A stretch of DNA of 64,000 bases from RGIG5612 sp045546255 (GCA_045546255.1 JAZQCK010000034.1:22187-86186); one strand, 5' to 3'; shown: positions 44,799 to 54,821, counted from the first letter of the stretch. Notes: a model not told the origin generated them from the sequence alone. A program made the numbers and translations.

Positions 44799-44957
44799 AT
44801 TTCCGGAATTATTTGATTAGAGTGAAAAGTGCGTGGGCATCTGCGATTTAAGGATTGATAACTCCCGCCTGTCTGCGATAAAATAAAATGTAAATCTATG
44901 CACAAAAATAATGACAAACTGGGGATTCAAAGCGGGAAATCCCGCGGAGGAGGGAAC

Positions 44958-47900
44958 ATGAACAGCAAACGGAAAAACACGACTTTGATCGCAATCATTG
45001 GCGTGGTGGCTGTTATGATCATTTTGGCTGCCGGATCGGTTTGGATGGGACGGAATGCCACAAGGGATACGGAAAATGCAGTCCGCTCGGTCAGCCTTCT
45101 GTATCTGGACGAGCTTGCCGGAAGAAGAGAGCAGGTCGTTGCGAAAAACCTTGAGGACCGCATCCAGGATATGGAGACAGCGCTTGACCTGATCGAGCCG
45201 GACGATCTGTCCGATAAGGAACATATGCAGAACTACCAGACGAAAATGAAACGTCTGTTTTCGTTGGAACGTTTCGGCTTCGTAAATCGCGAGGGCTTGG
45301 TCTATACCTCGACCGGATATGCCTATGATATTGATACGTATCCATTCGACTATAAGACGATCAAAGAGGCAGAGATCTCTGTCATGGGCCTGGGTACAAA
45401 GGATAAAAAAGTCATCATTGCGATGCCGATTCAAGGCGTTGCCTTAGATGGCGATGAGCTGACGGTTGCCTTCATGCAGATCGACATGGATGAAATGCTC
45501 TCTGGCGTTTCCATGCAGTCGCAGGAAGAAGGGACAACCTTCAGCAACATCTATACCAAAACCGGTGTCGCCTTAAGCAATGCTGTCCTGGGAGGTCTGG
45601 CAGAAGAAGATAACCTTCTCGAAGCACTTGAGAAAGCGGACTATGAGACCGGCTATTCTTATGAGCAGGTGCTTCAGGATTTTGAAAAAGGAAACAGGGG
45701 AGAAACCTCCTTCACATATAACGGAATCAAGGAAACTCTGGCCTATGTTCCGGTAGAGGACACTGACTGGATGCTGACCTACCTGATCCGCGAGAGCGTC
45801 ATCAACGCGCAGATCAGCACGATCTCGAAGGGCATCATTTTAAGAAGCATTATTCAATCGCTGGTCACGATCGCGATCCTGGTTGGAGTGTTCATTTATG
45901 TCATCTTGCAGAATCGCAAGAATGCAAGGCTCCAGATCGAAAAAGAAACCGCGGATGCGGAAAGCCGCGTGAAACAGGAAGAACTCGAGCAGCGCCTTGC
46001 CCTGCAGGAGCAGCTCTTAGAAGAAGAGCGGCAGAGAAAACAGCAGACGGAGATGATCACAGCGCTGGCTTCGGACTACTGGAGCGTCTATTATCTGGAG
46101 CTGGATACTGATGACGGTATCTGCTACCAGTCCCACTCCGACATCACCGACGGTTTCAAAGTCGGCGAACGTTTCAAATATTTAGCGAGCGTAACCTCTT
46201 ACGCAAAGCGTTATGTTTCGGAAGAATATCTGGAAGAATTCCTGAAATTCATTCAGCCGGAGAATATCAAGAAAGAACTGAAAGAGCATCATACGATCTC
46301 CTACACCTATATGGTAAAACGTCATGAACACGAGACTTATGAAATGGTCCGCTTTGCAGGCGTGCACCATCCGGGTGAAAAAGCAGATGCTGAGATCAAC
46401 GCGGTCGGTGCATGCTTCACCGATGTGGATGCTGAGACCCGCCGCAATATCGAACAACAGCAGGCACTGAGTGATGCATTGGAAGTTGCGGAAGATGCAA
46501 ACCGCGCAAAGACCGCCTTCCTTTCCAACATGAGCCATGAGATCCGGACTCCGATGAATGCGATCATCGGTCTGGATAATATTGCGCTGAACGATCCGGA
46601 AACGCCGGAGAAAACAAAAGACTATCTGCAGAAGATCGGGGATTCCGCAGACCATCTGCTGGGCCTGATCAACGATATCCTTGATATGTCGCGCATTGAA
46701 TCCGGCCGCATGACGCTTAAGAACGAAGAGTTCTCCTTCCCGAAACTTTTAGAAGCGATCAATACGATGTTCAGCGGACAGTGCAGCCAGCATGGTCTGG
46801 AATACCATTGCCATATTAAAGGGCAGGTGGATGATTATTACATCGGCGACAACATGAAGCTTCGACAGGTGTTGATCAATATCTTGGGCAATGCCGTGAA
46901 ATTCACACCGGAAGGCGGAACAGTAGAACTTTCCGTTGAGCGCGTTGCGCAGTTTGAAGGGCAGTCGACACTGCGCTTTAAGATCGCAGATACCGGTATC
47001 GGCATGAACAAGGAATTCCTTCCGCATATCTTTGATGCGTTTGCACAGGAGGATTCCTCCACGACGAACAAGTTCGGAAGCTCAGGCCTCGGACTTGCGA
47101 TCACGAAGAGCATCGTGGAAATGATGAACGGCGATATTGAAGTCGAAAGTGAAAAAGGAAAAGGTTCGACCTTTACCGTCACAGTGACGCTTTCGGATTC
47201 CACTCACAGCGGAGCAGAAGAGGCATCCGGCGAAGTCGAGCCGCAGGAGATGTGCGTGCTGATCGTTGATGATGATCCGGTTGCCTGCGAACATGCAAAA
47301 CTGGTGCTGGAGAAAGTCGGCATCGCATCTGAGATTGCAGAATCCGGTGCAGAAGCGATCCAAATGGTGGAACTCCATCATGCCCGCCGTGATCCGTATA
47401 ACCTGATCTTAGTCGACTGGCAGATGCCGGAGATGGATGGCGTTGAGACGACACGGAGGATCCGCGAGATCGTAGGCCATGAATCCGCAATCATCATCTT
47501 AACGGCATACCGCTGGGACGATGTGTTGGAAGAAGCGCTGGAAGCAGGTGTCGACAGTTTCCTTCCGAAACCGCTCTTTGCCGCAACCGTGCTGGAAGAG
47601 TTTAAATCCGCAATGATCCGCAAGGGCGTTGCGTTTAAGAAAGAACAGAACAAAGCAGATCTTACGAACCGCCGCATCCTTTTGGCAGAGGATGTGCCGA
47701 TCAATGCAGAGATCATCCAGATGGTCTTAGAGGCACGTCAGATGCAGGTTGAGCTTGCAGAAAACGGAAAGCTCGCAGTCGAGAAATTTGCTTCCCATGA
47801 AGCCGGCTATTACGATGCGATTCTGATGGATATGCGGATGCCGGAGATGGATGGCCTTGAGGCAACGCAGACGATCCGTGCGATGGACAGAGAAGATGTC

Positions 47901-48044
47901 AAGGAAATCCCGATCATCGCGCTGACGGCAAATGCCTTTGATGAAGATGTCCAGCGAAGCATGCAGGCGGGATTAAATGCGCACCTTACCAAACCGGTTC
48001 AGCCGGAACTCTTATATGAAACCTTGGAAAGTTTGATCAAATAG
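44958..48044 (+). CDS. Hybrid sensor histidine kinase 1, membrane-bound, two receiver domains
   Basis: The 1028-residue protein has a transmembrane helix (about 9-29), an extracellular sensory region of about 265 residues (30-295, Cache-like), a second helix (about 298-318) and a coiled coil (320-365). A PAS-like domain (about 365-500) is followed by HisKA with FLSNMSHEIRTP (His527) and the ATPase with NILGNAVKF, DTGIGM and GSSGLGLA. Two receiver domains have Asp820 (LVDWQMPEMDG) and Asp958 (LMDMRMPEMDG). No DNA-binding or GGDEF output is attached. GGAGGAGGG sets the ATG at 44958. It is followed after 14 bp by a second hybrid kinase with a near-identical C-terminal half, so they form a co-expressed pair. 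Confidence 0.92.
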   Translation: MNSKRKNTTLIAIIGVVAVMIILAAGSVWMGRNATRDTENAVRSVSLLYLDELAGRREQVVAKNLEDRIQDMETALDLIEPDDLSDKEHMQNYQTKMKRLFSLERFGFVNREGLVYTSTGYAYDIDTYPFDYKTIKEAEISVMGLGTKDKKVIIAMPIQGVALDGDELTVAFMQIDMDEMLSGVSMQSQEEGTTFSNIYTKTGVALSNAVLGGLAEEDNLLEALEKADYETGYSYEQVLQDFEKGNRGETSFTYNGIKETLAYVPVEDTDWMLTYLIRESVINAQISTISKGIILRSIIQSLVTIAILVGVFIYVILQNRKNARLQIEKETADAESRVKQEELEQRLALQEQLLEEERQRKQQTEMITALASDYWSVYYLELDTDDGICYQSHSDITDGFKVGERFKYLASVTSYAKRYVSEEYLEEFLKFIQPENIKKELKEHHTISYTYMVKRHEHETYEMVRFAGVHHPGEKADAEINAVGACFTDVDAETRRNIEQQQALSDALEVAEDANRAKTAFLSNMSHEIRTPMNAIIGLDNIALNDPETPEKTKDYLQKIGDSADHLLGLINDILDMSRIESGRMTLKNEEFSFPKLLEAINTMFSGQCSQHGLEYHCHIKGQVDDYYIGDNMKLRQVLINILGNAVKFTPEGGTVELSVERVAQFEGQSTLRFKIADTGIGMNKEFLPHIFDAFAQEDSSTTNKFGSSGLGLAITKSIVEMMNGDIEVESEKGKGSTFTVTVTLSDSTHSGAEEASGEVEPQEMCVLIVDDDPVACEHAKLVLEKVGIASEIAESGAEAIQMVELHHARRDPYNLILVDWQMPEMDGVETTRRIREIVGHESAIIILTAYRWDDVLEEALEAGVDSFLPKPLFAATVLEEFKSAMIRKGVAFKKEQNKADLTNRRILLAEDVPINAEIIQMVLEARQMQVELAENGKLAVEKFASHEAGYYDAILMDMRMPEMDGLEATQTIRAMDREDVKEIPIIALTANAFDEDVQRSMQAGLNAHLTKPVQPELLYETLESLIK

Positions 48045-48058
48045 GCGGAGGAGTTACT

Positions 48059-51000
48059 ATGTTTGGCAGAAAATTTGAACTGAATGCAAATACGCTCCAC
48101 ATCGTAGAAGAAATCGGTCGTCACATGCCCGGAGGCTTCTTTATCTATAAGGCAGAGGATGAAGAACTGCTGTACGTCAATAAAGAAGTCTTGAATATTT
48201 TTGGCTGTGAGACTCTGGACGAGTTTAAGGAACTGACCGGTTATACCTTCAAGGGCATGATTCATCCGGAAGACTATGAGAAGGTTTCGAAAGAAATCAC
48301 GGGACAGATCAAAGAAAACGATGACCAGATGGATTATGTCGAATACCGCATCATCCGGAAAGACGGCACGATCCGCTGGGTAGATGACTATGGGCATTAT
48401 ACGGAAACGGAAGCGTACGGCGGAATCTATTACGTCTTCCTTTCTGATATCACGGAAAAGAAAGAGCAGATCGACTCGGATACTGCGATCCGTTCGGCCG
48501 TCATCGAAGCGCTGAGCGAGTCCTATCATACCGTCTGGCTGATCCGGGATATCGAGACGGAGACTTTCTCTTTATACAGAGGAGACCTTTCCGGCGATAC
48601 GGAACATGGGGCGCCGATCCGTGACGCGCTGGGCCAGATCAAATATTCCCAGGCGAAGGAATACTATATCCGCACGACCGTTGCGCCGGAAGATCAGGAG
48701 CGCCTGGATAAAGAGCTGACGCTGCAGGGCATCGCAGAAAAGCTGAGCCAGAAACCGCAGTTCAATATCAACTATCTCCGCATGATGGAAGACGGCACCG
48801 AGCGTTATTACCGCATCGAGTTTGCGCGCGTCAACATGCCAAATGGAAAGCTGGGTGTTGTCTGCGGATTTAAAGATGTGGATGACGATGTCCGCGAAGG
48901 ACAGCGCGTGCAGAAAGCGCTGCAGGGTGCGAAAAAAGCGGAGGAGGAAAACCGCCGCCTGATGGAGGAAGTAGAGTCTGCTGCAAAGCTTGCGACCCTG
49001 ATGGGCTCGGTTGCATCGCTTCTTTCCAATATGCCGGCCATGAGTTTTTCCAAGGACGCCGAGACCGGAAAATATCTTGCCTGCAACCAGGCATTTGCAG
49101 AGTATGCGCATAAAGAAAAACCGGAAGACGTTGTTGGTCTGACCGACCATGAGATCTTTGACAAGGTGACGGCAGATCACTTTGTAGAAGACGATCAAAA
49201 AGCGATCGCGATGGACGAGGCCTATATCTTCTTTGAGGATGTGCCGAATGCGGCAGAAACCGAGATCCGCAATCTCCAGACAACCAAGATGAAATTCACG
49301 GACGCTTCCGGAAGGCTGTGCCTGCTTGGAATGTGCGTGGATGTGACGGAGATGACGAAGATCAAGACCGCAGAGGCAAGACAGCAGGAGCTTGAAGAAA
49401 AGATCAAACTTCAGGAAGAGCTCTTAGAGCAGCAAAAGCAGGCTGCCCAGCAGAACGAGATGATCACAGCAATGGCTTCGGATTACCGCTGCGTCTACTA
49501 TGTCACGCTCGATACCGATGAAGGCATTTGCTATCGTTCTGATCCGACGGCGGAGACGCCGATCGAGGTTGGCGAGCGCTTCCGCTTTGTAGAGACCTTT
49601 ACGAACTATGCGGAAAAATATGTAAAAGAACCATATAAAGAAGGCTTCCTCGAGTTTGTGGATCCGGACAATATCCGGAAAAAACTGGAGAAGCAGCTGA
49701 TCTTAACCTACCGTTATCTGCGCAGCAATGGAGATGAGGAGTTTTATGAGATGCTCCGCATCGCAGGTGTGCGCAGGCCGGAAGACAGAGACGATCATTA
49801 CGTTCATGCAGTCGGTGTCGGCTTTACCGATATCGATCTGGAGATGCGTGAGACGCTGGCAAGAAGCCAGGCACTTGGCGATGCTTTAGAGGCAGCAGAG
49901 GAGGCGAACCGCGCAAAGACGACCTTCCTTTCCAACATGAGCCATGAGATCCGAACGCCGATGAACGCGATCATTGGTCTCGACAATATTGCGCTGAGCA
50001 ATCCGGACCTGTCTGCAGAAACCAGGGAACAGCTTGAAAAGATCGGTGATTCCGCGCAGCACCTTTTAGGTATCATCAATGACATCTTAGATATGTCGAG
50101 GATCGAGTCCGGCCGCATGGTGATCAACAAGGAAGAGTTCTCCTTCTCGAAGACCTTAGAGCAGGTCAACACGATCATCGGCGGGCAGTGCCATGATAAA
50201 GGCCTTCATTATGAATGCTCAATCAAGGGGCAGGTGGATGACTATTATATCGGCGACGATATGAAGCTGCGCCAGGTCATGATCAATATCTTAGGAAACG
50301 CCGTGAAGTTCACGCCGGAAGGCGGCGAAGTCTCCTTCCTGGTGGAAAAGATCGCAAGCTTCGACGGCAAAGCGACGCTGCGCCTTACGATCCGCGACAC
50401 GGGAATCGGTATGGGCGAGGAATTCCTGCCGTTCATCTTTGATGCTTTTGCGCAGGAGGATACGTCCGCAACGAACCGCTACGGAAGTACCGGCCTTGGA
50501 ATGCCGATCACCAAGAATATCGTGGAACTGATGAACGGCAATATTGAGGTCGAAAGCGAGAAAGGCAAAGGCACGACCTTCACCGTTGTGGTAACGCTTG
50601 ATGAATCGGATCGGAAAGATACGGGAGAAGGCGGCGAGGATCTGCACCCGCATGAGATGGTAGTGCTCGTGATCGATGACGACCCGGTAGCGTGCGAGCA
50701 TGCGCAGCTTGTGTTGGGCCAGGTCGGAATCAACTGCGATGTGGCGCAATCGGGCGAAGAAGGCGTTAAGATGGTCGAGCTTCGCCATGCAAGAAGAGAG
50801 CCATATAATCTGATCTTAGTCGACTGGAAGATGCCGGAGATGGACGGCCTTGAAACGACGAGAAAGATCCGCGAGGTTGTGGGACATGAATCTGCGATCA
50901 TCATCCTGACGTCCTATAACTGGGATGACATTATCGACGAAGCAAAAGAAGCGGGCGTCGATACCTTCGCGCCAAAACCGCTCTTTGCGGCGACGGTCAT

Positions 51001-51448
51001 GGATGAGTTCCGCGAAGCGTTCCGCAAGAAGAATGAACAGCTGAGCCAGGCAACGGCAGACCTGAAAGGCCGCAGAGTGCTGCTTGCAGAAGACGTTGAG
51101 ATCAATGCAGAGATCATTGTCATGCTGCTTTCGATGCGGGAGATGGAAGTCGAGCTTGCGGAGAACGGCGAGATTGCAGTTCGGAAATTCAAGGAGAGCG
51201 AAGCCGGATATTATGATGCAATCCTGATGGATATGCGGATGCCGGTCATGGACGGACTCGAAGCTACAAGAGCGATCCGCGAGCTGGATAGAGAAGACGC
51301 GAAGCAGATTCCGATCATTGCGCTGACTGCGAATGCGTTTGACGAGGACGTTCAGCGCAGCATGCAGGCCGGCTTAAATGCGCATCTTTCCAAACCGGTC
51401 GAGCCGGACAACCTGTTTATGACGCTGGAGAATTTGATCCGGAAATAA
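48059..51448 (+). CDS. Hybrid sensor histidine kinase 2, soluble, multi-PAS, two receiver domains
   Basis: The 1129-residue protein has no membrane segment. PAS-type modules lie at about 20-135 (PGGFFIYKAEDEELLYVNKE..MIHPED), 140-280 and 315-435 (NMPAMSFSKDAETGKYLACNQAF). Another at about 460-600 is shared with kinase 1 (ASDYRCVYYVTLDTDEGICY). The HisKA motif is FLSNMSHEIRTP with His629. The ATPase has NILGNAVKF, DTGIGM and GSTGLGMP, slightly different from kinase 1 (GLGLA). Receiver Asp residues are 922 and 1058. It lacks an attached output domain. The phosphorelay with kinase 1 and the signal are unknown. Confidence 0.92.
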   Translation: MFGRKFELNANTLHIVEEIGRHMPGGFFIYKAEDEELLYVNKEVLNIFGCETLDEFKELTGYTFKGMIHPEDYEKVSKEITGQIKENDDQMDYVEYRIIRKDGTIRWVDDYGHYTETEAYGGIYYVFLSDITEKKEQIDSDTAIRSAVIEALSESYHTVWLIRDIETETFSLYRGDLSGDTEHGAPIRDALGQIKYSQAKEYYIRTTVAPEDQERLDKELTLQGIAEKLSQKPQFNINYLRMMEDGTERYYRIEFARVNMPNGKLGVVCGFKDVDDDVREGQRVQKALQGAKKAEEENRRLMEEVESAAKLATLMGSVASLLSNMPAMSFSKDAETGKYLACNQAFAEYAHKEKPEDVVGLTDHEIFDKVTADHFVEDDQKAIAMDEAYIFFEDVPNAAETEIRNLQTTKMKFTDASGRLCLLGMCVDVTEMTKIKTAEARQQELEEKIKLQEELLEQQKQAAQQNEMITAMASDYRCVYYVTLDTDEGICYRSDPTAETPIEVGERFRFVETFTNYAEKYVKEPYKEGFLEFVDPDNIRKKLEKQLILTYRYLRSNGDEEFYEMLRIAGVRRPEDRDDHYVHAVGVGFTDIDLEMRETLARSQALGDALEAAEEANRAKTTFLSNMSHEIRTPMNAIIGLDNIALSNPDLSAETREQLEKIGDSAQHLLGIINDILDMSRIESGRMVINKEEFSFSKTLEQVNTIIGGQCHDKGLHYECSIKGQVDDYYIGDDMKLRQVMINILGNAVKFTPEGGEVSFLVEKIASFDGKATLRLTIRDTGIGMGEEFLPFIFDAFAQEDTSATNRYGSTGLGMPITKNIVELMNGNIEVESEKGKGTTFTVVVTLDESDRKDTGEGGEDLHPHEMVVLVIDDDPVACEHAQLVLGQVGINCDVAQSGEEGVKMVELRHARREPYNLILVDWKMPEMDGLETTRKIREVVGHESAIIILTSYNWDDIIDEAKEAGVDTFAPKPLFAATVMDEFREAFRKKNEQLSQATADLKGRRVLLAEDVEINAEIIVMLLSMREMEVELAENGEIAVRKFKESEAGYYDAILMDMRMPVMDGLEATRAIRELDREDAKQIPIIALTANAFDEDVQRSMQAGLNAHLSKPVEPDNLFMTLENLIRK

Positions 51449-51460
51449 TCGAAATCGCCA

Positions 51461-51659
51461 TTTTCTTGTTAGCGTGCCCGCAAAGCCGCATGCTCACAAG
51501 AAACATACTTTTTTGCATCAAAAAACAGGCTCTTTTGAGCCTGTTTTGCTGTGTTTTTAAGGTGTTTCTTGTTAGCGGGACTCTAAAGGGGCATACAAAC
51601 AAGAAAATAGAGTATTTTTCTTGTCAGCAAGCGGCCTCGCAAAGGCCGAAACAAGAAAA
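51461..51659 (-). repeat. 199-bp triple-palindrome element, copy 2 (reversed)
   Basis: Units of TTTTCTTGT, 26 nt, ACAAGAAAA lie at 51461-51504 (last base C), 51564-51607 (first base G) and 51616-51659. The gaps are 59 and 8 nt, which is the reverse order of the element at 723-921. The total length, 199 bp, is identical. The unit interiors align after reverse complementing; for example, unit 3 of copy 1 resembles unit 1 of this copy in 17 of 26 positions. The element fills almost all of the space between two convergent genes. Confidence 0.85.
51522..51547. terminator. Bidirectional terminator inside the 199-bp element
   Basis: AAAACAGGCTC (51522-51532) pairs perfectly with GAGCCTGTTTT (51537-51547) over a TTTT loop. 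It lies in the 59-nt gap of the element, between the kinase 2 and ThrH gene ends. The same gap in copy 1 does not contain it. Confidence 0.85.
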
Positions 51660-52268
51660 TCACAAAGCAGCTTTGATTGCGGCGAGGAACTCGTCGTACT
51701 CTTCGAAAGCCGGGAACTGCGGATAGTCTTTCTTGATCTGCTCGGTGGAACGGAAGAGGAAACCTGCCTTGCTGGCCTCGATCATGCCGAGGTCGTTAAA
51801 GCTGTCGCCGGCAGCGATCGTCTCAAAGCCGATCGACTGGAGAGCCTTGACTGTTGCCAGTTTTGACTTTTCGATACGCATACGGTAGCCGGTGATCTCT
51901 CCGTTTTCTGCAACTTCCAAAGTGTTGCAGAAGATCGTTGGCATGCCGAGCTTTTTCATCAAAGGCCCTGCGAACTGTGTGAAGGTATCACTTAAAATAA
52001 TAACCTGAGTGATCGAACGCAGTTCATCTAAGAATTCTTTTGCGCCCTCCATCGGATCGATCGTGGAAATCACGTCCTGGATCTCTTTGAGACCGAGGCC
52101 GTGCTCCTTTAAGATGGCAATTCTGTATTTCATGAGCTTATCATAGTCCGGCTCATCGCGCGTCGTGCGGCGCAGCTCAGGGATGCCGGTCGCTTCTGCA
52201 AATGCGATCCAGATTTCCGGAACCAAAACACCTTCCATATCCAGGCAAACAACATTCATGTCACTCAT
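51660..52268 (-). CDS. thrH: ThrH-type phosphoserine phosphatase/homoserine phosphotransferase (HAD)
   Basis: The 202-residue HAD protein starts MNVVCLDMEGVLVPEIWIAF (the D-x-E variant of the DxD motif) and follows ThrH over its length: RTTRDEPDYDKLMKYRIAIL, VIILSDTFTQFAGPLM, GYRMRIEKSKLATV and the acidic loop IAAGDSFNDLGM. ThrH moves phosphate from phosphoserine to homoserine or water, linking serine and threonine synthesis. The frame is open to 52283; the ATG at 52268 follows GGAGAAAC. The stop is at the edge of the 199-bp element. No neighbouring biosynthetic genes are present. Confidence 0.88.
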   Translation of the reverse strand: MSDMNVVCLDMEGVLVPEIWIAFAEATGIPELRRTTRDEPDYDKLMKYRIAILKEHGLGLKEIQDVISTIDPMEGAKEFLDELRSITQVIILSDTFTQFAGPLMKKLGMPTIFCNTLEVAENGEITGYRMRIEKSKLATVKALQSIGFETIAAGDSFNDLGMIEASKAGFLFRSTEQIKKDYPQFPAFEEYDEFLAAIKAAL

Positions 52269-52467
52269 CTTCTGTTTCTCCATTCTGTGTAAATCATAAA
52301 CCGATTTATTTTAAACATCGGCTGTATATGCTTTTAATGTATGTTTAGCACTTCATCAGGATTTTGCCATGGTAAAGAGATAAAGCACACTGTGAGATTT
52401 TAATTTATTCTATATCAATGGTCAATCTTTATTTTCCTCCACTTGCAAGAAATACAATAGGTGGATT

Positions 52468-53325
52468 ATGATAGACAGCATGAAACGCGAGATGGAAAAG
52501 TTCCAGTTAGTCGAAAGAAGTATTAATAAGAAGTTCCGCAAAGAGTTGTGGGGCCCTTTTGTGACGGCCATTAAACGCTATGAACTGATCAAAGAGGGCG
52601 ATAAAATCGCAGTCTGCATCTCCGGCGGGAAAGATTCCATGCTGATGGCAAAGCTTCTGCAGATGCTTCAGCGTTTCAGCGAGGTTCCGTATGAACTGGA
52701 ATACCTCGTCATGGACCCGGGCTATAATCCGAGAAACCGCAAGAAAATTGAAGACAATGCAGCGCTCCTTCATGTGCCGGTCACGATCTTTGAATCCAAT
52801 ATTTTTGATGTGGCAAACAGCACGGAGGAATCGCCCTGCTATTTATGCGCACGGATGCGCCGCGGACATCTCTATGCCAAGGCAAAAGAGATGGGGTGCA
52901 ACAAGATCGCGCTCGGTCACCATTTCAGCGACGTGATCGAAACGACGGTCATGGGCATGTTCTATGGAGCGCAGCTGCAGGCCATGATGCCAAAGCTCCA
53001 CAGCACAAACTTTGAAGGGATGGAGCTCATCCGCCCGCTCTACTGCGTGCATGAAGACGACATCATTGCTTGGCGGGACTATAACGAGCTGGAGTTTCTC
53101 CAGTGTGCGTGCCGATTCACGGAAAACCGGGATGCCAGCGGGGACGGGATCGGAGATTCCAAGCGCCAGGAGATCAAGTTCCTGATTAAAGAGCTCCGCA
53201 AGACCAATCCGTATCTGGAGAAGAATATCTTCAACAGCATCCATGCGGTCTGCCTCGACACCTTCCCGGAATATAAAACAAAGGGAGAAAAGCATTCCTT
53301 CCTGGAACGCTACGACGAATGCTGA
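52468..53325 (+). CDS. TtcA-like tRNA-thiolation PP-loop ATPase
   Basis: The 285-residue protein carries a PP-loop ATP-pyrophosphatase motif VCISGGKDSMLMAKLL (about 48-63) and a CYLCARMRRGHLYAKAKEMG segment with a CxxC pair, then KIALGHHFSDVIETTVMGMF. This is the order seen in TtcA-type tRNA 2-thiocytidine synthetases and related sulfur-transfer enzymes. CACRF near 210 gives a further Cys pair. It likely adenylates a tRNA base or other acceptor before sulfur insertion. Many Firmicutes have several such paralogues, so the exact target is uncertain. AATAGGTGG precedes the ATG. Confidence 0.8.
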   Translation: MIDSMKREMEKFQLVERSINKKFRKELWGPFVTAIKRYELIKEGDKIAVCISGGKDSMLMAKLLQMLQRFSEVPYELEYLVMDPGYNPRNRKKIEDNAALLHVPVTIFESNIFDVANSTEESPCYLCARMRRGHLYAKAKEMGCNKIALGHHFSDVIETTVMGMFYGAQLQAMMPKLHSTNFEGMELIRPLYCVHEDDIIAWRDYNELEFLQCACRFTENRDASGDGIGDSKRQEIKFLIKELRKTNPYLEKNIFNSIHAVCLDTFPEYKTKGEKHSFLERYDEC

Positions 53326-53383
53326 TCGCGATGGCTGCCGGCAAAAAGGCAGAACGTAATGAATAAAGATTGAGGATTACGAA

Positions 53384-54055
53384 ATGATTAAAGCAGCAAT
53401 TTTTGATGTGGATGGAACTCTCTTAGATTCTATGCCGATGTGGAAAGATCTGGATTTCGAATTCCTGATCAGTGTCGGCGCCACGCCGACCGTCGAATAC
53501 ACGCAGGTGGTCAATAAAATGACGCTGGAAGAAGGCGTCGCCTATACCAAAAATGTGTTCAACCTCGACATGACAGAGCAGGAGATCATGGACCGCATCC
53601 AGCAGATGGCGGGAGATTTCTATTATAATAAAGTGGAGCTTAAGCCATACGCGCGCGAGTTCCTTGCGGCGCTCGCAGAAAAAGGCATTCCGATGGCCGT
53701 CGCCACTTCCAGCCAAAAAGATTTTATCGAACATGGCCTGGAACGAAACGGTGTTCTTCAATATTTTAAGGGGGTCTTCAGCTGTGCGGAAACGGGGATC
53801 AACAAGTCCTTCCCGGATGTCTATCTTCGCGCCGCAGAATGCGTCGGAACAAAACCGAAAGAGACCTGGGTCTTCGAAGATGCGATCCACGCCCTTGAGA
53901 CCGCAAAAGCTGCCGGCTTTCCAGTAGCCGCCGTCTATGATCTTTCCAACGATGATTTTATAGAAGAAACCAAAGCAAAAGCCGATATCTATCTCGGCGA
54001 TCTGAAAGATTTTGAGCGGTTTTATGCTTTTGCTGCATCAGCTTGTAAAGCGTGA
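53384..54055 (+). CDS. HAD-superfamily phosphatase, beta-phosphoglucomutase-like
   Basis: The 223-residue protein has the HAD motifs FDVDGTLLDS (Asp8, Asp10), VATSSQKDF for motif II, NKSFPDVYL for motif III (Lys) and VFEDAIHALETAKAAG for motif IV. The cap helical domain is at about 15-85. Such enzymes remove phosphate from sugar phosphates or nucleotides or isomerise beta-glucose-1-phosphate. It lies 58 bp after the TtcA-like gene on the same strand. The substrate cannot be predicted. The last residues are Ala-rich. Confidence 0.85.
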   Translation: MIKAAIFDVDGTLLDSMPMWKDLDFEFLISVGATPTVEYTQVVNKMTLEEGVAYTKNVFNLDMTEQEIMDRIQQMAGDFYYNKVELKPYAREFLAALAEKGIPMAVATSSQKDFIEHGLERNGVLQYFKGVFSCAETGINKSFPDVYLRAAECVGTKPKETWVFEDAIHALETAKAAGFPVAAVYDLSNDDFIEETKAKADIYLGDLKDFERFYAFAASACKA

Positions 54056-54185
54056 GTTTTGATTTTTGGAGTTAAGAGATGAAAAAACAGCAGGACTTAC
54101 TAGCTGATTGTAACTCTCTCTGACTGAACGAATTTGATTTGTAACATGATGATTATATGAAAGAATGACAACAGGAGATACGACT

Positions 54186-54821
54186 ATGGACAACGAAGTA
54201 AGAAGAAGCTGCATCGACTGCACGATCGGAAGCTGCAATTTAAAAGACAGCCCGTTCCCGGGATTCTGCACGACCACGAACATGGACGAAGAGGTTCTGG
54301 CTGATGCGATGAAAGAATATGAAGATCCGGAAAACCGCAAGGTGACGATCGCGGCAGCAGAAGTCGAAGCAGATAATTATATGAGAATGACGCGCCTCGA
54401 AGAGACAATCGAATTTGCGAAAAAGATCGGCGCACAGAAGATCGGCATCGCGACCTGCCTCGGACTTTTGAAAGAGTCCAACATTCTGGCGAAGATCTTA
54501 AGAAGCCATGGCTTTGAAGTCTATGGCGCTGCCTGCAAGGCTGGCATGCAGAAGAAAGTCGGTGTTGGCATTCCGCAGAGGTGCGACGTCGTCGGCGAAA
54601 ACATGTGCAACCCGATCCTTCAGGCGAAGCTCTTAAATGCAGCCGGCACAGACCTCAACATCCTTGTCGGCCTTTGCGTTGGCCACGACAGCATGTTCTA
54701 TAAATATTCGGACGCCCTGGTCACGACTCTGGTCTCCAAAGACCGCGTACTCGCGCACAACCCGGTCGCCGCCATCTACCAGTCTGACAAATACTTGACT
54801 AGAGTGTATGGGGATAAATAA
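54186..54821 (+). CDS. DUF1847-type Cys-rich protein
   Basis: The 211-residue protein starts with a Cys cluster SCIDCTIGSCNL..PGFC (about 8-28), likely a metal or Fe-S site. A Rossmann-like body follows, with AQKIGIATCLGLLKESNILAKILRSHGFEVYGAACKAG (about 89-126), then RCDVVGENMCNPILQAKLLN and LNILVGLCVGHDSMFYKYSDA, then VTTLVSKDRVLAHNPVAAIYQ. These are the hallmark strands of the DUF1847 family of unknown function, common in anaerobes. ACAGGAGA before ATG 54186 decides the start over the upstream in-frame ATG at 54165. It ends just before a large repeat-rich region. Confidence 0.85.
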   Translation: MDNEVRRSCIDCTIGSCNLKDSPFPGFCTTTNMDEEVLADAMKEYEDPENRKVTIAAAEVEADNYMRMTRLEETIEFAKKIGAQKIGIATCLGLLKESNILAKILRSHGFEVYGAACKAGMQKKVGVGIPQRCDVVGENMCNPILQAKLLNAAGTDLNILVGLCVGHDSMFYKYSDALVTTLVSKDRVLAHNPVAAIYQSDKYLTRVYGDK

